Notes under the pieces: generated by a model | Seen by the model: only the letters and a program-made list of their open reading frames with translations | Told to the model about the DNA's origin: nothing | Database searches by the model: none | Assembly (NCBI GenBank): GCA_900759715.1 | Contig: CAAEXF010000135.1 | Span: 1-64,000 of the forward strand | From: Clostridium_AM sp900759715 | GTDB lineage: Bacteria > Bacillota > Clostridia > Clostridiales > Clostridiaceae | Length of the DNA stretch: 64,000 nt | Direction of reading: 5' to 3' | In this document: positions 15,307 through 23,342 of the stretch, in pieces | Layout of the letters: each line of letters starts with the position of its first letter | Position numbering within the stretch: position 1 is the stretch's first letter | Program-made: the position numbers and the translations under genes

Positions 15307-16095
15307 ATGAAAGATAAAATAGCAAAAAATATTAACACATTGGGTAGATTCTGTGGAAAAAGAGACATATCTGTGTTGACACCAAATGAATTAAAAGTAA
15401 AATACGGTTTGGAACAAGTTGATGTTATGGTTCTTTTTGGTGGAAGTATTTTGACTGGTGGAGATGTTTTGGCAGAAGCAATGAAAAATGGAATTGCCAA
15501 GAAATATGTCATTGTTGGTGGATCAGGACATACAACAGAAACTTTGCGAGTAAAAATGCATAATGAATTTTCAGAAATTGAAACTAATGAATTGCCAGAA
15601 GCAAAGGTGTTTGCATCATATTTGAAGTACAAATATAATCTTGAACCAGATTTTTTGGAATGTAATTCCACAAATTGTGGCAACAATATAACATACTTAT
15701 TAGACTTGTTGAAAGAGAATAATGTATCTTTTAAAAGCATCATCCTTTCTCAGGATGCAACCATGCAACATCGTATGGAGGCAGGACTTCGAAAATATAT
15801 ATCTCAAGATAATATAGTAATCAATTATGCAGTTTATGATGTAGATGTGGTTGTACGAGATAACGAATTAGCATTTAAACAGGATATCTGGGGAATGTGG
15901 AACATGGAAAGGTACATTACACTATTAATGGGTGAGATTCCACGACTTTCAGATGATGCCGAAGGATATGGACCAAATGGTAAAAATTACATTGCGCATG
16001 TAGAAGTACCAATTGAGGTTAGTAATGCGTTTATGGAATTAAAGAAAGTGTATGGCTCTTTCATTCGTGAAGCAAATCCACTTTATGCATCATAA
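15307..16095 (+). CDS. YdcF/SanA-like (DUF218) protein
   Basis: 262 residues. VDVMVLFGGSILTGGDVLAEAM, KKYVIVGGSGHTTETLR and ECNSTNCGNNITYLLDLL are the three Gly- and Asn-rich motifs of the YdcF/ElyC DUF218 fold. There is no N-terminal membrane anchor, so it is the soluble YdcF type; E. coli YdcF binds S-adenosylmethionine. Role unknown. ATG 15307 follows GGAGG (15297-15301) by 5 nt. Confidence 0.8.
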   Translation: MKDKIAKNINTLGRFCGKRDISVLTPNELKVKYGLEQVDVMVLFGGSILTGGDVLAEAMKNGIAKKYVIVGGSGHTTETLRVKMHNEFSEIETNELPEAKVFASYLKYKYNLEPDFLECNSTNCGNNITYLLDLLKENNVSFKSIILSQDATMQHRMEAGLRKYISQDNIVINYAVYDVDVVVRDNELAFKQDIWGMWNMERYITLLMGEIPRLSDDAEGYGPNGKNYIAHVEVPIEVSNAFMELKKVYGSFIREANPLYAS

Positions 16096-16099
16096 CGAT

Positions 16100-16112
16100 A
16101 AATTCCAATTTG
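16100..16112 (+). repeat. Left-type half-site, last of array 1
   Basis: AAATTCCAATTTG, 4 bp after the TAA of the YdcF gene and overlapping the start of an inverted repeat. Confidence 0.7.
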
Positions 16113-16172
16113 CAACAACTTCCTATTATATCTATTATGGAATAAGTGGGGAATACAGGAGGCTGTTGCAAA
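16109..16172. repeat. Inverted repeat TTTGCAACA / TGTTGCAAA
   Basis: TTTGCAACA (16109-16117) and TGTTGCAAA (16164-16172) face each other over 46 bp; ACTTCCT and AGGAGGC lengthen the arms imperfectly. GGCTGTTGCAAA resembles the ends of some insertion sequences, so this could be a solo IS end or a MITE. The queH fragment starts right after it. Confidence 0.5.
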
Positions 16173-16178
16173 TAGGGG

Positions 16179-16430
16179 TCAACTGAACATGAAAGCCATT
16201 TGTTTTATGATGCTGTTAAAGGTTATGAAAAAATGGGTGAAGGCAACGAAAGGTGTGATCGTTGTTTTGAACTTAGATTAGATAAAGCTGCTCAATATGC
16301 TAAAGTAAATGGGTTTGATTATTTTACAACCACACTGACAATAAGTCCTATGAAAAATGCTGAAACAATAAATAAGATTGGATTAGAATTAGAGAATAAG
16401 AATAATATTAAATTTCTTAATTCTGATTGA
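16179..16430 (+). pseudogene. queH: Fragment of epoxyqueuosine reductase QueH
   Basis: 83 codons without a start: EHESHLFYDAVKGYEKMGEG, then RCDRCFELRLDKAAQYAK and GFDYFTTTLTISPMKNAETI. This is the middle of QueH (DUF208), including the CxxC pair of its iron-sulfur site. Both the N-terminal metal-binding part and the C-terminus are missing. QueH makes queuosine in tRNA. The fragment begins just beyond the inverted repeat, so an insertion or deletion probably cut the gene. Confidence 0.75.
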
Positions 16431-16545
16431 TAGGACAATGTTACCACTAATACCATGTCTTGATAAAGGAGAGAAAATATTTAAGATAGAAACAAAGTAC
16501 TTAAATATTACTTAATTATAAAGTGCTTATAAAAAATAAAGAAAG

Positions 16546-16570
16546 AGAGTCTCCAATTTATGAAGACTCT
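16546..16570 (-). terminator. Terminator of nrdAB
   Basis: On the - strand AGAGTCT and AGACTCT pair around an 11-nt loop, followed by a T-rich tail (CTTTCTTTATTTTTT). It lies 8 bp after the nrdB stop. Confidence 0.7.
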
Positions 16571-16577
16571 GCTTGAA

Positions 16578-17606
16578 TTAATCAAGATCATCAAAATCAA
16601 AGGCTGCGGATTTGGTGTAATTAGTTACCTTCGCTTCAAAAAAGTCCGTCTTAGTGTTGTTAAGCCTAGAGAAACTATCAATCCATTCCATGGGGTGCTC
16701 AGAAACTTCAGGATATAGAGGCTCTAGGCCTATTGCTGTAAGTCTAAGATTTGAAATATATTTAATATATCTATCTATTAATTCATTATTAAGTCCTAAA
16801 ATTTGGTTATTAGTAACATATTGTCCCCATTGTATTTCATGCTCTACTGCTGTCTGCATCATATTTCGGAACTCTACATCTAATTTGTTTGTAAAGAGAT
16901 GAGGGTTTTCTTTTTTAAGTTCTTTAATAATATTCTGAAAAAGTACAAGATGAGTAATTTCATCTCGATTTATATACTTAAAAATTGTGCTGGTAGCTGT
17001 CATTTTTCCTTGCCTTGCTAAGGTGTAGAAAAAGCTAAATCCTGAGTAAAAGTATATTCCTTCCAGTATATAGTTTGCCATTAAAACTCGTAAGAAATTA
17101 TCAGTTTCTGGTTCCTTATTAAATTTTTCATATATTCCTGCTATAAATTTATTTCTTTTAAGAAGATTTTCATCTTTTCTCCACTCATCATATATTTTAT
17201 CTCTAGTAATTGGATTAGTAACAGTATCAAGAATATAGGAGTAACTTTGCGCATGTATTTCTTCTTGAAAAGTTTGAATATTTAATAGAGAAGAAACTTC
17301 AGCAGCGGTTATATATCTAGATATATTTGGTAAATTCTCACTTTGTATTGAATCAAGAAAGTTTAAGAAAGAAATAATCTTATCAAAGGCATTTCTTTCT
17401 CCATCTGTTAAGTAAGAAAACTGCTTTACATCTTCATTAAGGGATATTTCTTCAGGTATCCAGAAGTTGTTAAGCATTGTTCTATAAAAATCGTTGGCCC
17501 AGCTGTATTTTATTCTATTCCATTCTCTTAAATTTGTGGTGTTTCCGTTTATCATAGATTCTGTTCCACGTTGACCGTTCTCATTAAATATCATTTTTTT
17601 AATCAT
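16578..17606 (-). CDS. nrdB: Ribonucleotide reductase class I, beta subunit
   Basis: 342 residues, normal length. The diiron ligands are visible: Asp in FLDSIQSE, Glu and His in EEIHAQSY, Glu in ILEGIYFYSG, and Glu and His in RDEITHL. The Tyr of AQSY is in the place of the radical tyrosine. It supplies the radical for NrdA to reduce ribonucleotides and needs oxygen to assemble its cofactor, which is notable in a Clostridium. It is cotranscribed with nrdA after an 83-bp gap. The first residues could start at an internal Met (MIKKMIFNENG); the upstream GGGGAGG supports the given start. Confidence 0.95.
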   Translation of the reverse strand: MIKKMIFNENGQRGTESMINGNTTNLREWNRIKYSWANDFYRTMLNNFWIPEEISLNEDVKQFSYLTDGERNAFDKIISFLNFLDSIQSENLPNISRYITAAEVSSLLNIQTFQEEIHAQSYSYILDTVTNPITRDKIYDEWRKDENLLKRNKFIAGIYEKFNKEPETDNFLRVLMANYILEGIYFYSGFSFFYTLARQGKMTATSTIFKYINRDEITHLVLFQNIIKELKKENPHLFTNKLDVEFRNMMQTAVEHEIQWGQYVTNNQILGLNNELIDRYIKYISNLRLTAIGLEPLYPEVSEHPMEWIDSFSRLNNTKTDFFEAKVTNYTKSAAFDFDDLD

Positions 17607-17689
17607 GTGATTAATCCTCCCCTTTGAGAGATATTATTTTATTATTAAAAGGCATTTCAAAATTTTTTAATTTATTTAACTCTGTTATA

Positions 17690-19981
17690 TTAACTTGAGC
17701 AGCTTGTGCATTCATCCATTTCTAAAGATTTATTTCTTACATAATAGATAGTCTTAAGGCCTTGCTTCCAAGCTTCTACATACATATTTAGTATTTCTTT
17801 CGCTTTTATATCCGGAGTTATATATAAATTAAAGGCTTGTGCTTGATCTATATGTTTTTGTCTAGTAGCACAGGCTTTAATGCTCCATAATTGATCAATA
17901 GTATGAGCTTCTTTATAGAACCAAAAATTATCATCATTCAAATCTGGGGCAGTTTTTGGTGTAAAGCTTCCTTTCTTTTCTTCAATAAAAAACTTTTTAA
18001 ATACAGGGTCTATACCTGCCGTTGTATTGGCTATATTGGAAGTGCTGCCTGTAGGAGCAATGGCAGTAATATAGCCATTTCGTATACCATAAGTTTGGAT
18101 ATCCTTCTTCAAATCATTCCATCTATCGGAATTATAGCCTCTTCTTTCAAAATATTTTCCTGTTTGCCATTCTGAGCCTTCAAAGGCAGGGTAGGAACCT
18201 TTTTCTTTTGCCAATTCCATAGAAGCTTTTATCGCAATATAGGATAATTCTTCAAAGATTTCATCTGCCGCTTTTAAATGTTCTTCACTTTCCCATCTTA
18301 TTTGACTGTTGGCAAGAAGATGATGATAGCCGCTTGCTCCGAGTCCAATAGCTCTATATTTGTCACTAGTAACTCTAGATTCTTTTACCGGTAGCTTATT
18401 AAGGGATATAACATTATCCAGCATTCTTATTTGAAGAGGAATGCAGTCTTTAAACTCCTCTTTTTTAACTTTGCTTAAATTTATTGAATTGAGATTACAG
18501 GTTACCATATCTCCAGCCTTAATTCTCTGAACAACTTCTGGATATCCATTTTCATGAATTACTTCTTCTTGGATTAATTCACTCTCACTCATATTCTGAG
18601 CTATTTCATGGCATAAATTTGATGAATATATCATACCAGCATGCTTATTTGGGTTAGCTTTATTTACGGTATCCCTAAAGAAAATAAAAGGCGTTCCTGT
18701 CTCCACTGCACTTTTCATTACTTTTTTCATAATATCAAGAGCTGGAACGGTATCTCTGGGGATTAATGGATTGTTTTCACATTCCAAATATTTCTTTGTA
18801 AAATCCTTATTATCTTCATCATCGAAATAATCTTCTATTTTATAGCCCATTAACTTTTCCACCATATATGGATCAAATAGAGACCAGTTTTCTCTTTTTT
18901 CTAATCTTTCCATAAACAAATCTGGAATGCTTACGGCAGGAAAGATGTCATGAGCTTTTCTTCTATCATCTCCATTATTAGTTTTAAGATCAAGAAAATC
19001 AAAAATATCTTTATGCCATATATCTAAAGTTACAGCTGCACCGCCTTTTCTTTTTCCAAGCTGATCAACAGCTACTGCCGTATCATTATATAATCTTATC
19101 CAAGGTATTACACCGCCGGAAGCGTTTTTATGACCTCTTATTTCACTATTTAAAGCTCTTATTTTTCCTACATAAATACCTAAGGCTCCACCATGCTTTG
19201 AAACCTGTGCAAATTTTTGATTTACATCATATATTGACCATAAATTATCACCTACAACAGATATAAAACAGCTGCTTAGCTGATAAAAAGGTGTTCCTGC
19301 ATTTCCTAAAGTAGGAGTTGCAACAGTAACTTTTAGTTCACTTAAAATATCGTAAAACTTTTTAGCATAAAAAACTTTTTTGTTTCCTTCAGGTATAGCT
19401 AAATGCATAGCGATAGTCATAAAACGCTCTTGAGGAAGTTCTAATATTTCTCCATTTTTTCCTTTAATTAAATATCTATCATTTAATAATTTTAAACCCT
19501 CGTAATTGAAAAGATTGTCTCTTTCTGGAACTATGTAATTTCCTAATTCTTTTATTTCATCCTGTGTATAATTTTCTGTTATGTAACTGCCACATAGATT
19601 GTTTGTTACCATGTCTTTTACTAGTTCATAATAATCACCATAGCCAAAATGATTATAGCCTCTGTTGATTTTAGCTTCTTTATATAAATCAAAGCACAAG
19701 AGCCTAGCAGCAACATATTGCCAATTGACATTAGTTTTCTTAATGCTCATTCCACTAGAGTTTTTACTTGTTTGAATAACTTTTTCAATAGCTGTTTGAA
19801 TAAGAGTTTTTTGGATTTCCTTTGTTGTCATACCATCTCTAAATTGTATTTTTGAATCTAATTCAAGTTCGAGAGGGTCGCAGCCATCAAGTCCCTCACA
19901 AGCCAGCATAATCATTTTTTTTGTTTTTTCTACTTTAAGAGTTTCGAAGTTTCCGTTTCTCTTTTTAATTTTAATGTTCAT
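17690..19981 (-). CDS. nrdA: Ribonucleotide reductase class I, alpha subunit
   Basis: 763 residues. An ATP-cone opens the protein (IKIKKRNGNFETLKVEKTKK). The barrel has the catalytic Cys in VTCNLNSINLS and in the upstream LSSCFISVVGDN, GASGYHHLL, and the PTGSTSNIANTTAGIDP loop. The C-terminal tail DECTSCSS carries the CxxC pair that is re-reduced by thioredoxin or glutaredoxin. It makes deoxyribonucleotides together with NrdB. The upstream region has a sigma-A promoter and two NrdR-like boxes. Confidence 0.95.
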   Translation of the reverse strand: MNIKIKKRNGNFETLKVEKTKKMIMLACEGLDGCDPLELELDSKIQFRDGMTTKEIQKTLIQTAIEKVIQTSKNSSGMSIKKTNVNWQYVAARLLCFDLYKEAKINRGYNHFGYGDYYELVKDMVTNNLCGSYITENYTQDEIKELGNYIVPERDNLFNYEGLKLLNDRYLIKGKNGEILELPQERFMTIAMHLAIPEGNKKVFYAKKFYDILSELKVTVATPTLGNAGTPFYQLSSCFISVVGDNLWSIYDVNQKFAQVSKHGGALGIYVGKIRALNSEIRGHKNASGGVIPWIRLYNDTAVAVDQLGKRKGGAAVTLDIWHKDIFDFLDLKTNNGDDRRKAHDIFPAVSIPDLFMERLEKRENWSLFDPYMVEKLMGYKIEDYFDDEDNKDFTKKYLECENNPLIPRDTVPALDIMKKVMKSAVETGTPFIFFRDTVNKANPNKHAGMIYSSNLCHEIAQNMSESELIQEEVIHENGYPEVVQRIKAGDMVTCNLNSINLSKVKKEEFKDCIPLQIRMLDNVISLNKLPVKESRVTSDKYRAIGLGASGYHHLLANSQIRWESEEHLKAADEIFEELSYIAIKASMELAKEKGSYPAFEGSEWQTGKYFERRGYNSDRWNDLKKDIQTYGIRNGYITAIAPTGSTSNIANTTAGIDPVFKKFFIEEKKGSFTPKTAPDLNDDNFWFYKEAHTIDQLWSIKACATRQKHIDQAQAFNLYITPDIKAKEILNMYVEAWKQGLKTIYYVRNKSLEMDECTSCSS

Positions 19982-20045
19982 AGCTTAATCCTGCCTTCTT
20001 TATGATATTAAGAATGTTTATTATAAAATAATAAATTGCTAATTA

Positions 20046-20074
20046 ATTATATTAGATACTAGGTTATAAATCAA
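20046..20074 (-). promoter_or_regulatory. Sigma-A promoter of nrdAB
   Basis: On the - strand: TTGATT (20069-20074), a 17-bp spacer, and TATAAT (20046-20051). The nrdA start lies about 65 bp downstream. Confidence 0.7.
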
Positions 20075-20103
20075 TTCCATAAAATTAGGATTTATGGTTA
20101 TAA

Positions 20104-20150
20104 CCACTATATATTGTGCAAAAATCTTATATTATCGCTATATATTGTAT
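20104..20150. promoter_or_regulatory. Two NrdR-like boxes
   Basis: CCACTATATATTGTGC (20104-20119) and TCGCTATATATTGTAT (20135-20150) match the NrdR box ACACTATATATTGTGT at 14 and 13 of 16 bases. Their centres are 31 bp apart, about three helical turns, as known for NrdR box pairs. They lie just upstream of the nrdAB -35 hexamer. Confidence 0.75.
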
Positions 20151-20326
20151 ATGTTTTTGTTATTATCAATAGAAAGCCTATTAAAAAGTATAGATGCAAT
20201 TGTTTGCTATAGTATAAAATAGTCATAAGACTCTAGGGCTTAATATAAATGATAAATTAATAATGTATCTAAATAATTGAGGAGAACCAAGTCCAGATGG
20301 AGGAGATTTTCCTTCTTATTTTATTT

Positions 20327-20469
20327 AAAGAAGAATGTTGATGTTAAATGCCGTAAATATAAAAATATGTAGATTTGATGAGTTAAAATGATAAAGTGTT
20401 ATTTGAAAATTGAAAAGTGTGGTATTTACAAAATATGCTATAATTAACTAAAAGATAAATAGTAATTTG
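20327..20469 (+). promoter_or_regulatory. Leader of cassette array 2 (intact copy)
   Basis: Nearly identical to 1-93 plus 274-344, but without the 180-bp insert. It carries the extended -10 TGC-TATAAT at 20436-20444 and ends in the right half-site AAATAGTAATTTG (20457-20469). What follows, an MBL-fold gene, is unrelated to what follows the first leader. That makes the leader a repeated module rather than a duplicated gene region. Confidence 0.8.
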
Positions 20470-20485
20470 TAGAGAAGGTGAAGTC

Positions 20486-20542
20486 ATGAAGATATTTTTA
20501 CGTATGCATCCAAAGAATCGCTTATCCTCTGTGCAACTATAA
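20486..20542 (+). CDS. 18-codon ORF before the MBL gene
   Basis: MKIFLRMHPKNRLSSVQL, with a good SD AGAAGGTGA 7 nt upstream of its ATG. It overlaps one arm of a hairpin (CCTCTGT, 20526-20532) whose other arm (ACAGAGG, 20554-20560) covers the SD of the MBL gene. Translation of the ORF could open that hairpin. It may be a regulatory leader peptide or just the remnant of a lost cassette gene. Confidence 0.45.
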   Translation: MKIFLRMHPKNRLSSVQL

Positions 20543-20560
20543 ATTAATATCGTACAGAGG
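20526..20560 (+). promoter_or_regulatory. Hairpin covering the SD of the MBL gene
   Basis: CCTCTGT pairs with ACAGAGG over a 21-nt loop. The second arm overlaps AGAGGAG, the ribosome-binding site for ATG 20573. The geometry fits translational attenuation; no experiment is implied. Confidence 0.45.
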
Positions 20561-20572
20561 AGTGTATATTAA

Positions 20573-21388
20573 ATGAATAGATTAAATAAACCAGTTATTA
20601 CGAAAGAAACAATTAAAGCAATGGAGGATATGTCATTTTTTACCCATGCTAAGATTTTTGACGATTTGCTAATTGTTGCACAAAAACAAACAAATTGTTT
20701 TGTATTAAAGACAAGTGATGGGTTGATAGTAATAGACGCTATTTGGCCGGTAAAAAAAGCTTTTGAGGCAATAGTAGATGCGATTAAAGATGTAGGGTGG
20801 AATTCTGATACAATAAAAAAACTGGTTTTGACACATGGACATGTTGATCATACAGGATGTGGGAGATGGTTTGTTGAAAAATATCATGTTGATACATATC
20901 TTTCTAAAGTAGATGATATTTTTTGGGAGGAACATCCAACAAAGCCTGATAGACCGGAAACGTGGAAAGATTACAAAATTGATGCTTATATTCAGGATGG
21001 TGATACCATAACATTAGGTGATAAAACAATATATGTTTACGGTACTCCTGGTCATACTCCGGGAGGATTAAGTTACATATTCCCTGTAAAAGAAGATGGA
21101 GAAATACATATGGCAGCATTATGGGGAGGTACGACACCACCATGGACAAAGAATGAAGTGAAACAATATCTCAAGTCATTGGATTACTTTATCAGTGAAG
21201 CAATGCGTAAAAAAGTAGATGTGGCTTTAAGCAATCATACAGCTGTAGATAATGGCTTGGAACGTATTATGTATTCAAAAACAAGAATGGACTATATGCC
21301 CAATATTTATATTATCGGTCAGGATGGATTTCAAAATTATTGTCAGGTATTTCGTACATTGAGTTATGAGATGCTGGAAAAATTATAA
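20573..21388 (+). CDS. Metallo-beta-lactamase-fold hydrolase (B3-like)
   Basis: 271 residues, cytoplasmic (no signal peptide). Zinc-ligand motifs: THGHVDHTGC, TPGHTPGG, and the His of LSNHTAVDN. HxHxDH plus the GHTPG loop is the pattern of subclass B3-like enzymes and their many relatives. True B3 lactamases are exported, so a detoxifying or lactonase-type hydrolase is as likely. SD AGAGGAG, 10 nt from ATG. It follows the leader of array 2 as its first full gene. Confidence 0.85.
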   Translation: MNRLNKPVITKETIKAMEDMSFFTHAKIFDDLLIVAQKQTNCFVLKTSDGLIVIDAIWPVKKAFEAIVDAIKDVGWNSDTIKKLVLTHGHVDHTGCGRWFVEKYHVDTYLSKVDDIFWEEHPTKPDRPETWKDYKIDAYIQDGDTITLGDKTIYVYGTPGHTPGGLSYIFPVKEDGEIHMAALWGGTTPPWTKNEVKQYLKSLDYFISEAMRKKVDVALSNHTAVDNGLERIMYSKTRMDYMPNIYIIGQDGFQNYCQVFRTLSYEMLEKL

Positions 21389-21406
21389 ACATAACACGAA
21401 GTCGAC

Positions 21407-21447
21407 AAATTTCAATTTAAAGTTGATTATTATGAATAGTAAATTTG
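21407..21447 (+). repeat. Bipartite cassette site, array 2
   Basis: Left half AAATTTCAATTTA, spacer AAGTTGATTATTAT with GA, right half AATAGTAAATTTG. Same layout as the array-1 sites, closest to 6118-6158. Confidence 0.8.
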
Positions 21448-21484
21448 TAAGTTTGATAAGTTATTGCTTAAAGGAGAAATGAAA

Positions 21485-22111
21485 ATGGGATTGTTTGATA
21501 AATTTAAGAAAAAAAACATGGATAAAAATAGCGTCTCAAATAATATTTTTTTACAATTTACAAGGGTATTTGAGCCATCTGATGATTTGGTAAAACCTAC
21601 AGAAGAGGAACTAAAGCAATTTGAGGATATATTACCATCTGAATTATTGCACTTTTGGAAAGAATATGGATTTGGCAATTATGATAATGGAATAATAAAA
21701 GTTATTAACCCGCTTGACTATATGGGAAGTCTATATGAATGGCTTGGAAAAGAAGATTTTTCGAAATTGCCTATTTTAGTAACTGGCTTTGGAGATATTT
21801 TCTATTATCGAAAATTATCAGAAGTGGATGAGGATATCTGTCTTCTTAATATTCATTATAGAAACATTACAGTATGTTCATACAGTTTAGAGGATTTTTT
21901 TAAATCATATATTGTAGATGAAGTTAACTACAGTAAAATATTGAGAAAAGAATTATTTGACCAAGCATATGCTGTTAAAGGAGATTTAAAACCAAATGAT
22001 ATATATTTCTTTGTACCATCGCTTATCTTAGGTGGTAAAGAATCGGTAGAATTAATTGATAAAGGGAATGCAAATGTACATCAAAGTTTATTGTTTCAAT
22101 TAGGCAAATGA
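21485..22111 (+). CDS. SUKH (SMI1/KNR4)-like protein
   Basis: 208 residues from ATG 21485, which follows AAAGGAGA by 6 nt. A short MGLFDKFKKKNMDKN segment precedes a SUKH-like domain: PTEEELKQFEDILPSELLHFWKEYGFG, then IKVINPLDYMGS and ILVTGFGDIFYYRK. It is the GAD-like/T6SS Tdi1-type layout of SUKH-related immunity proteins. It is the last gene of array 2, and no half-site was found after it. Confidence 0.7.
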   Translation: MGLFDKFKKKNMDKNSVSNNIFLQFTRVFEPSDDLVKPTEEELKQFEDILPSELLHFWKEYGFGNYDNGIIKVINPLDYMGSLYEWLGKEDFSKLPILVTGFGDIFYYRKLSEVDEDICLLNIHYRNITVCSYSLEDFFKSYIVDEVNYSKILRKELFDQAYAVKGDLKPNDIYFFVPSLILGGKESVELIDKGNANVHQSLLFQLGK

Positions 22112-22164
22112 TTTTTTAGTATATATCTATCGATAAGATTATTGAAGATATGTTAAATGTAAGA

Positions 22165-22192
22165 ATGGTAGTACAAAAATTCGTACTACCAT
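22165..22192. terminator. Hairpin after array 2
   Basis: ATGGTAGTAC and GTACTACCAT form a perfect 10-bp stem with an 8-nt loop between convergent genes. The T-run is weak on both strands, so it is a terminator candidate only. Confidence 0.5.
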
Positions 22193-22220
22193 GAATACTT
22201 ATAGAGTATGGACGCATTAC

Positions 22221-22421
22221 TCATTTATGCAAATCAGTTGGTATATCTATAATGATATTTATTTTAATTAAACTTACATCCTCTTCAGATATTATTAATT
22301 CATCATTCTCAACTCTTTCAAATTCTTCTGTTCCCTTTAGTTTATACACTCTTTTTTTGACAACTTCTATAGGATCATTATAATTAAAAATATTAGTAGA
22401 TTCATTTGCTGAACTTTTCAA
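22221..22421 (-). CDS. Small protein at the end of a glycan operon
   Basis: 66 residues, starting at TTG behind a strong GGGGGTG SD. It is charged, with no membrane segment and no family recognised. It lies 21 bp after the glycosyltransferase gene and is the last gene of the 25.9-22.2 kb operon. It may be a spore-surface or accessory protein of the same system. Confidence 0.6.
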   Translation of the reverse strand: MKSSANESTNIFNYNDPIEVVKKRVYKLKGTEEFERVENDELIISEEDVSLIKINIIIDIPTDLHK

Positions 22422-22442
22422 TACTTCACCCCCAAACGTATA

Positions 22443-23336
22443 TTAGAAGGATATATTAAATTTATTGAAGAACCAATCATCATCATATAGACGACGCTTA
22501 AAATAATCTATACGTTGATCATAGGTATCGCTTGCAGTTATTTTATTTAAAATAGTTTTAAAGTTAGGATAATCATACAGTGGCTTCATTAATTTATCGA
22601 TTCTATTTTCATTAAAATGGCTAAAGGCCATACGTAATTTATTATAATGAAATTCAGTTAAGTCAACATTATATGGTTGTATTTTTCTAAATTTATGGCC
22701 AACTTTAACAGCAGGATGTACGAAAATTTTATATCCAAAAAGCCAAAGCTTTAGTGATAGTTCTACATCTTCAAAACCCCAACTATGGAAGCCATGATCA
22801 AATCCTCCTACTACGTGAAAGACCTCTTTTCTTATAGCCATACATCCACCTGGAGCTAGCGGAACTTCTTTAATATTCATCGGCCTTTTCAGCCAATATG
22901 TTTCAAACTTTTCATTCCAAGTTTGACCATAGCCTACAGGGCTATCTGGAGAAAAGTGGCCGATGCCCGGGCATACTACACTTACATCTTTATTACTAAA
23001 AGCCTCTAATAGTGTGTTAAGCCAGTTTGGTTGCATAGTAATATGGGCATCGCAAAAGACTAATATTTCTGTAAGTGGTGCAAAACTTGCACCTAGGTTT
23101 CTTGCTGCTGACGCTCCTATGCCCTTTGTTTTAACTAACGTTACATTCGGGTATCTGTTAAAAGGATTTTTCAAAAACTCACAGCAATTATCATTAGAGC
23201 CATCGTCAATAATAAATATATTTGATATATTTTTCGCTTCAGTTTTAAATAAAAACTCCAAGGTTTGTTTAACATAAATGCCTTCATTTTTACATGGAAT
23301 AATAATAGCTACGTCATATTTTTCTATATTATCCAT
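22443..23336 (-). CDS. GT2 glycosyltransferase, GalNAc-transferase-like
   Basis: 297 residues. VAIIIPCKNEGIYVKQTLEFL opens a GT-A fold, FIIDDGSND is the nucleotide-binding turn, and CDAHITM is a DxH form of the metal-binding DxD. HSWGFEDVELSLKLWLFGYK matches the ED-containing C-terminal motif of GalNAc-T/galactosyltransferase-like GT2 enzymes. It would add a sugar from a UDP donor to a spore or surface protein. It sits in an operon with the CarboxypepD-like protein and the aminotransferase. Confidence 0.85.
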   Translation of the reverse strand: MDNIEKYDVAIIIPCKNEGIYVKQTLEFLFKTEAKNISNIFIIDDGSNDNCCEFLKNPFNRYPNVTLVKTKGIGASAARNLGASFAPLTEILVFCDAHITMQPNWLNTLLEAFSNKDVSVVCPGIGHFSPDSPVGYGQTWNEKFETYWLKRPMNIKEVPLAPGGCMAIRKEVFHVVGGFDHGFHSWGFEDVELSLKLWLFGYKIFVHPAVKVGHKFRKIQPYNVDLTEFHYNKLRMAFSHFNENRIDKLMKPLYDYPNFKTILNKITASDTYDQRIDYFKRRLYDDDWFFNKFNISF

Positions 23337-23342
23337 AGTAAC

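Noticed and set aside
15264..15743. A 159-codon frame opposite the YdcF gene
   Set aside because: The + strand gene has family motifs and an SD. The - strand frame has neither.
331..16112. The repeated sites as a CRISPR array
   Set aside because: The units between repeats are whole genes of 300-1000 bp, not short spacers, and no cas gene is seen.
17891..18175. Open frames opposite nrdA
   Set aside because: They are shadows of a well-conserved gene. The same applies to opposite-strand frames in rpsF, abgT, pepP, the M20 gene and others.
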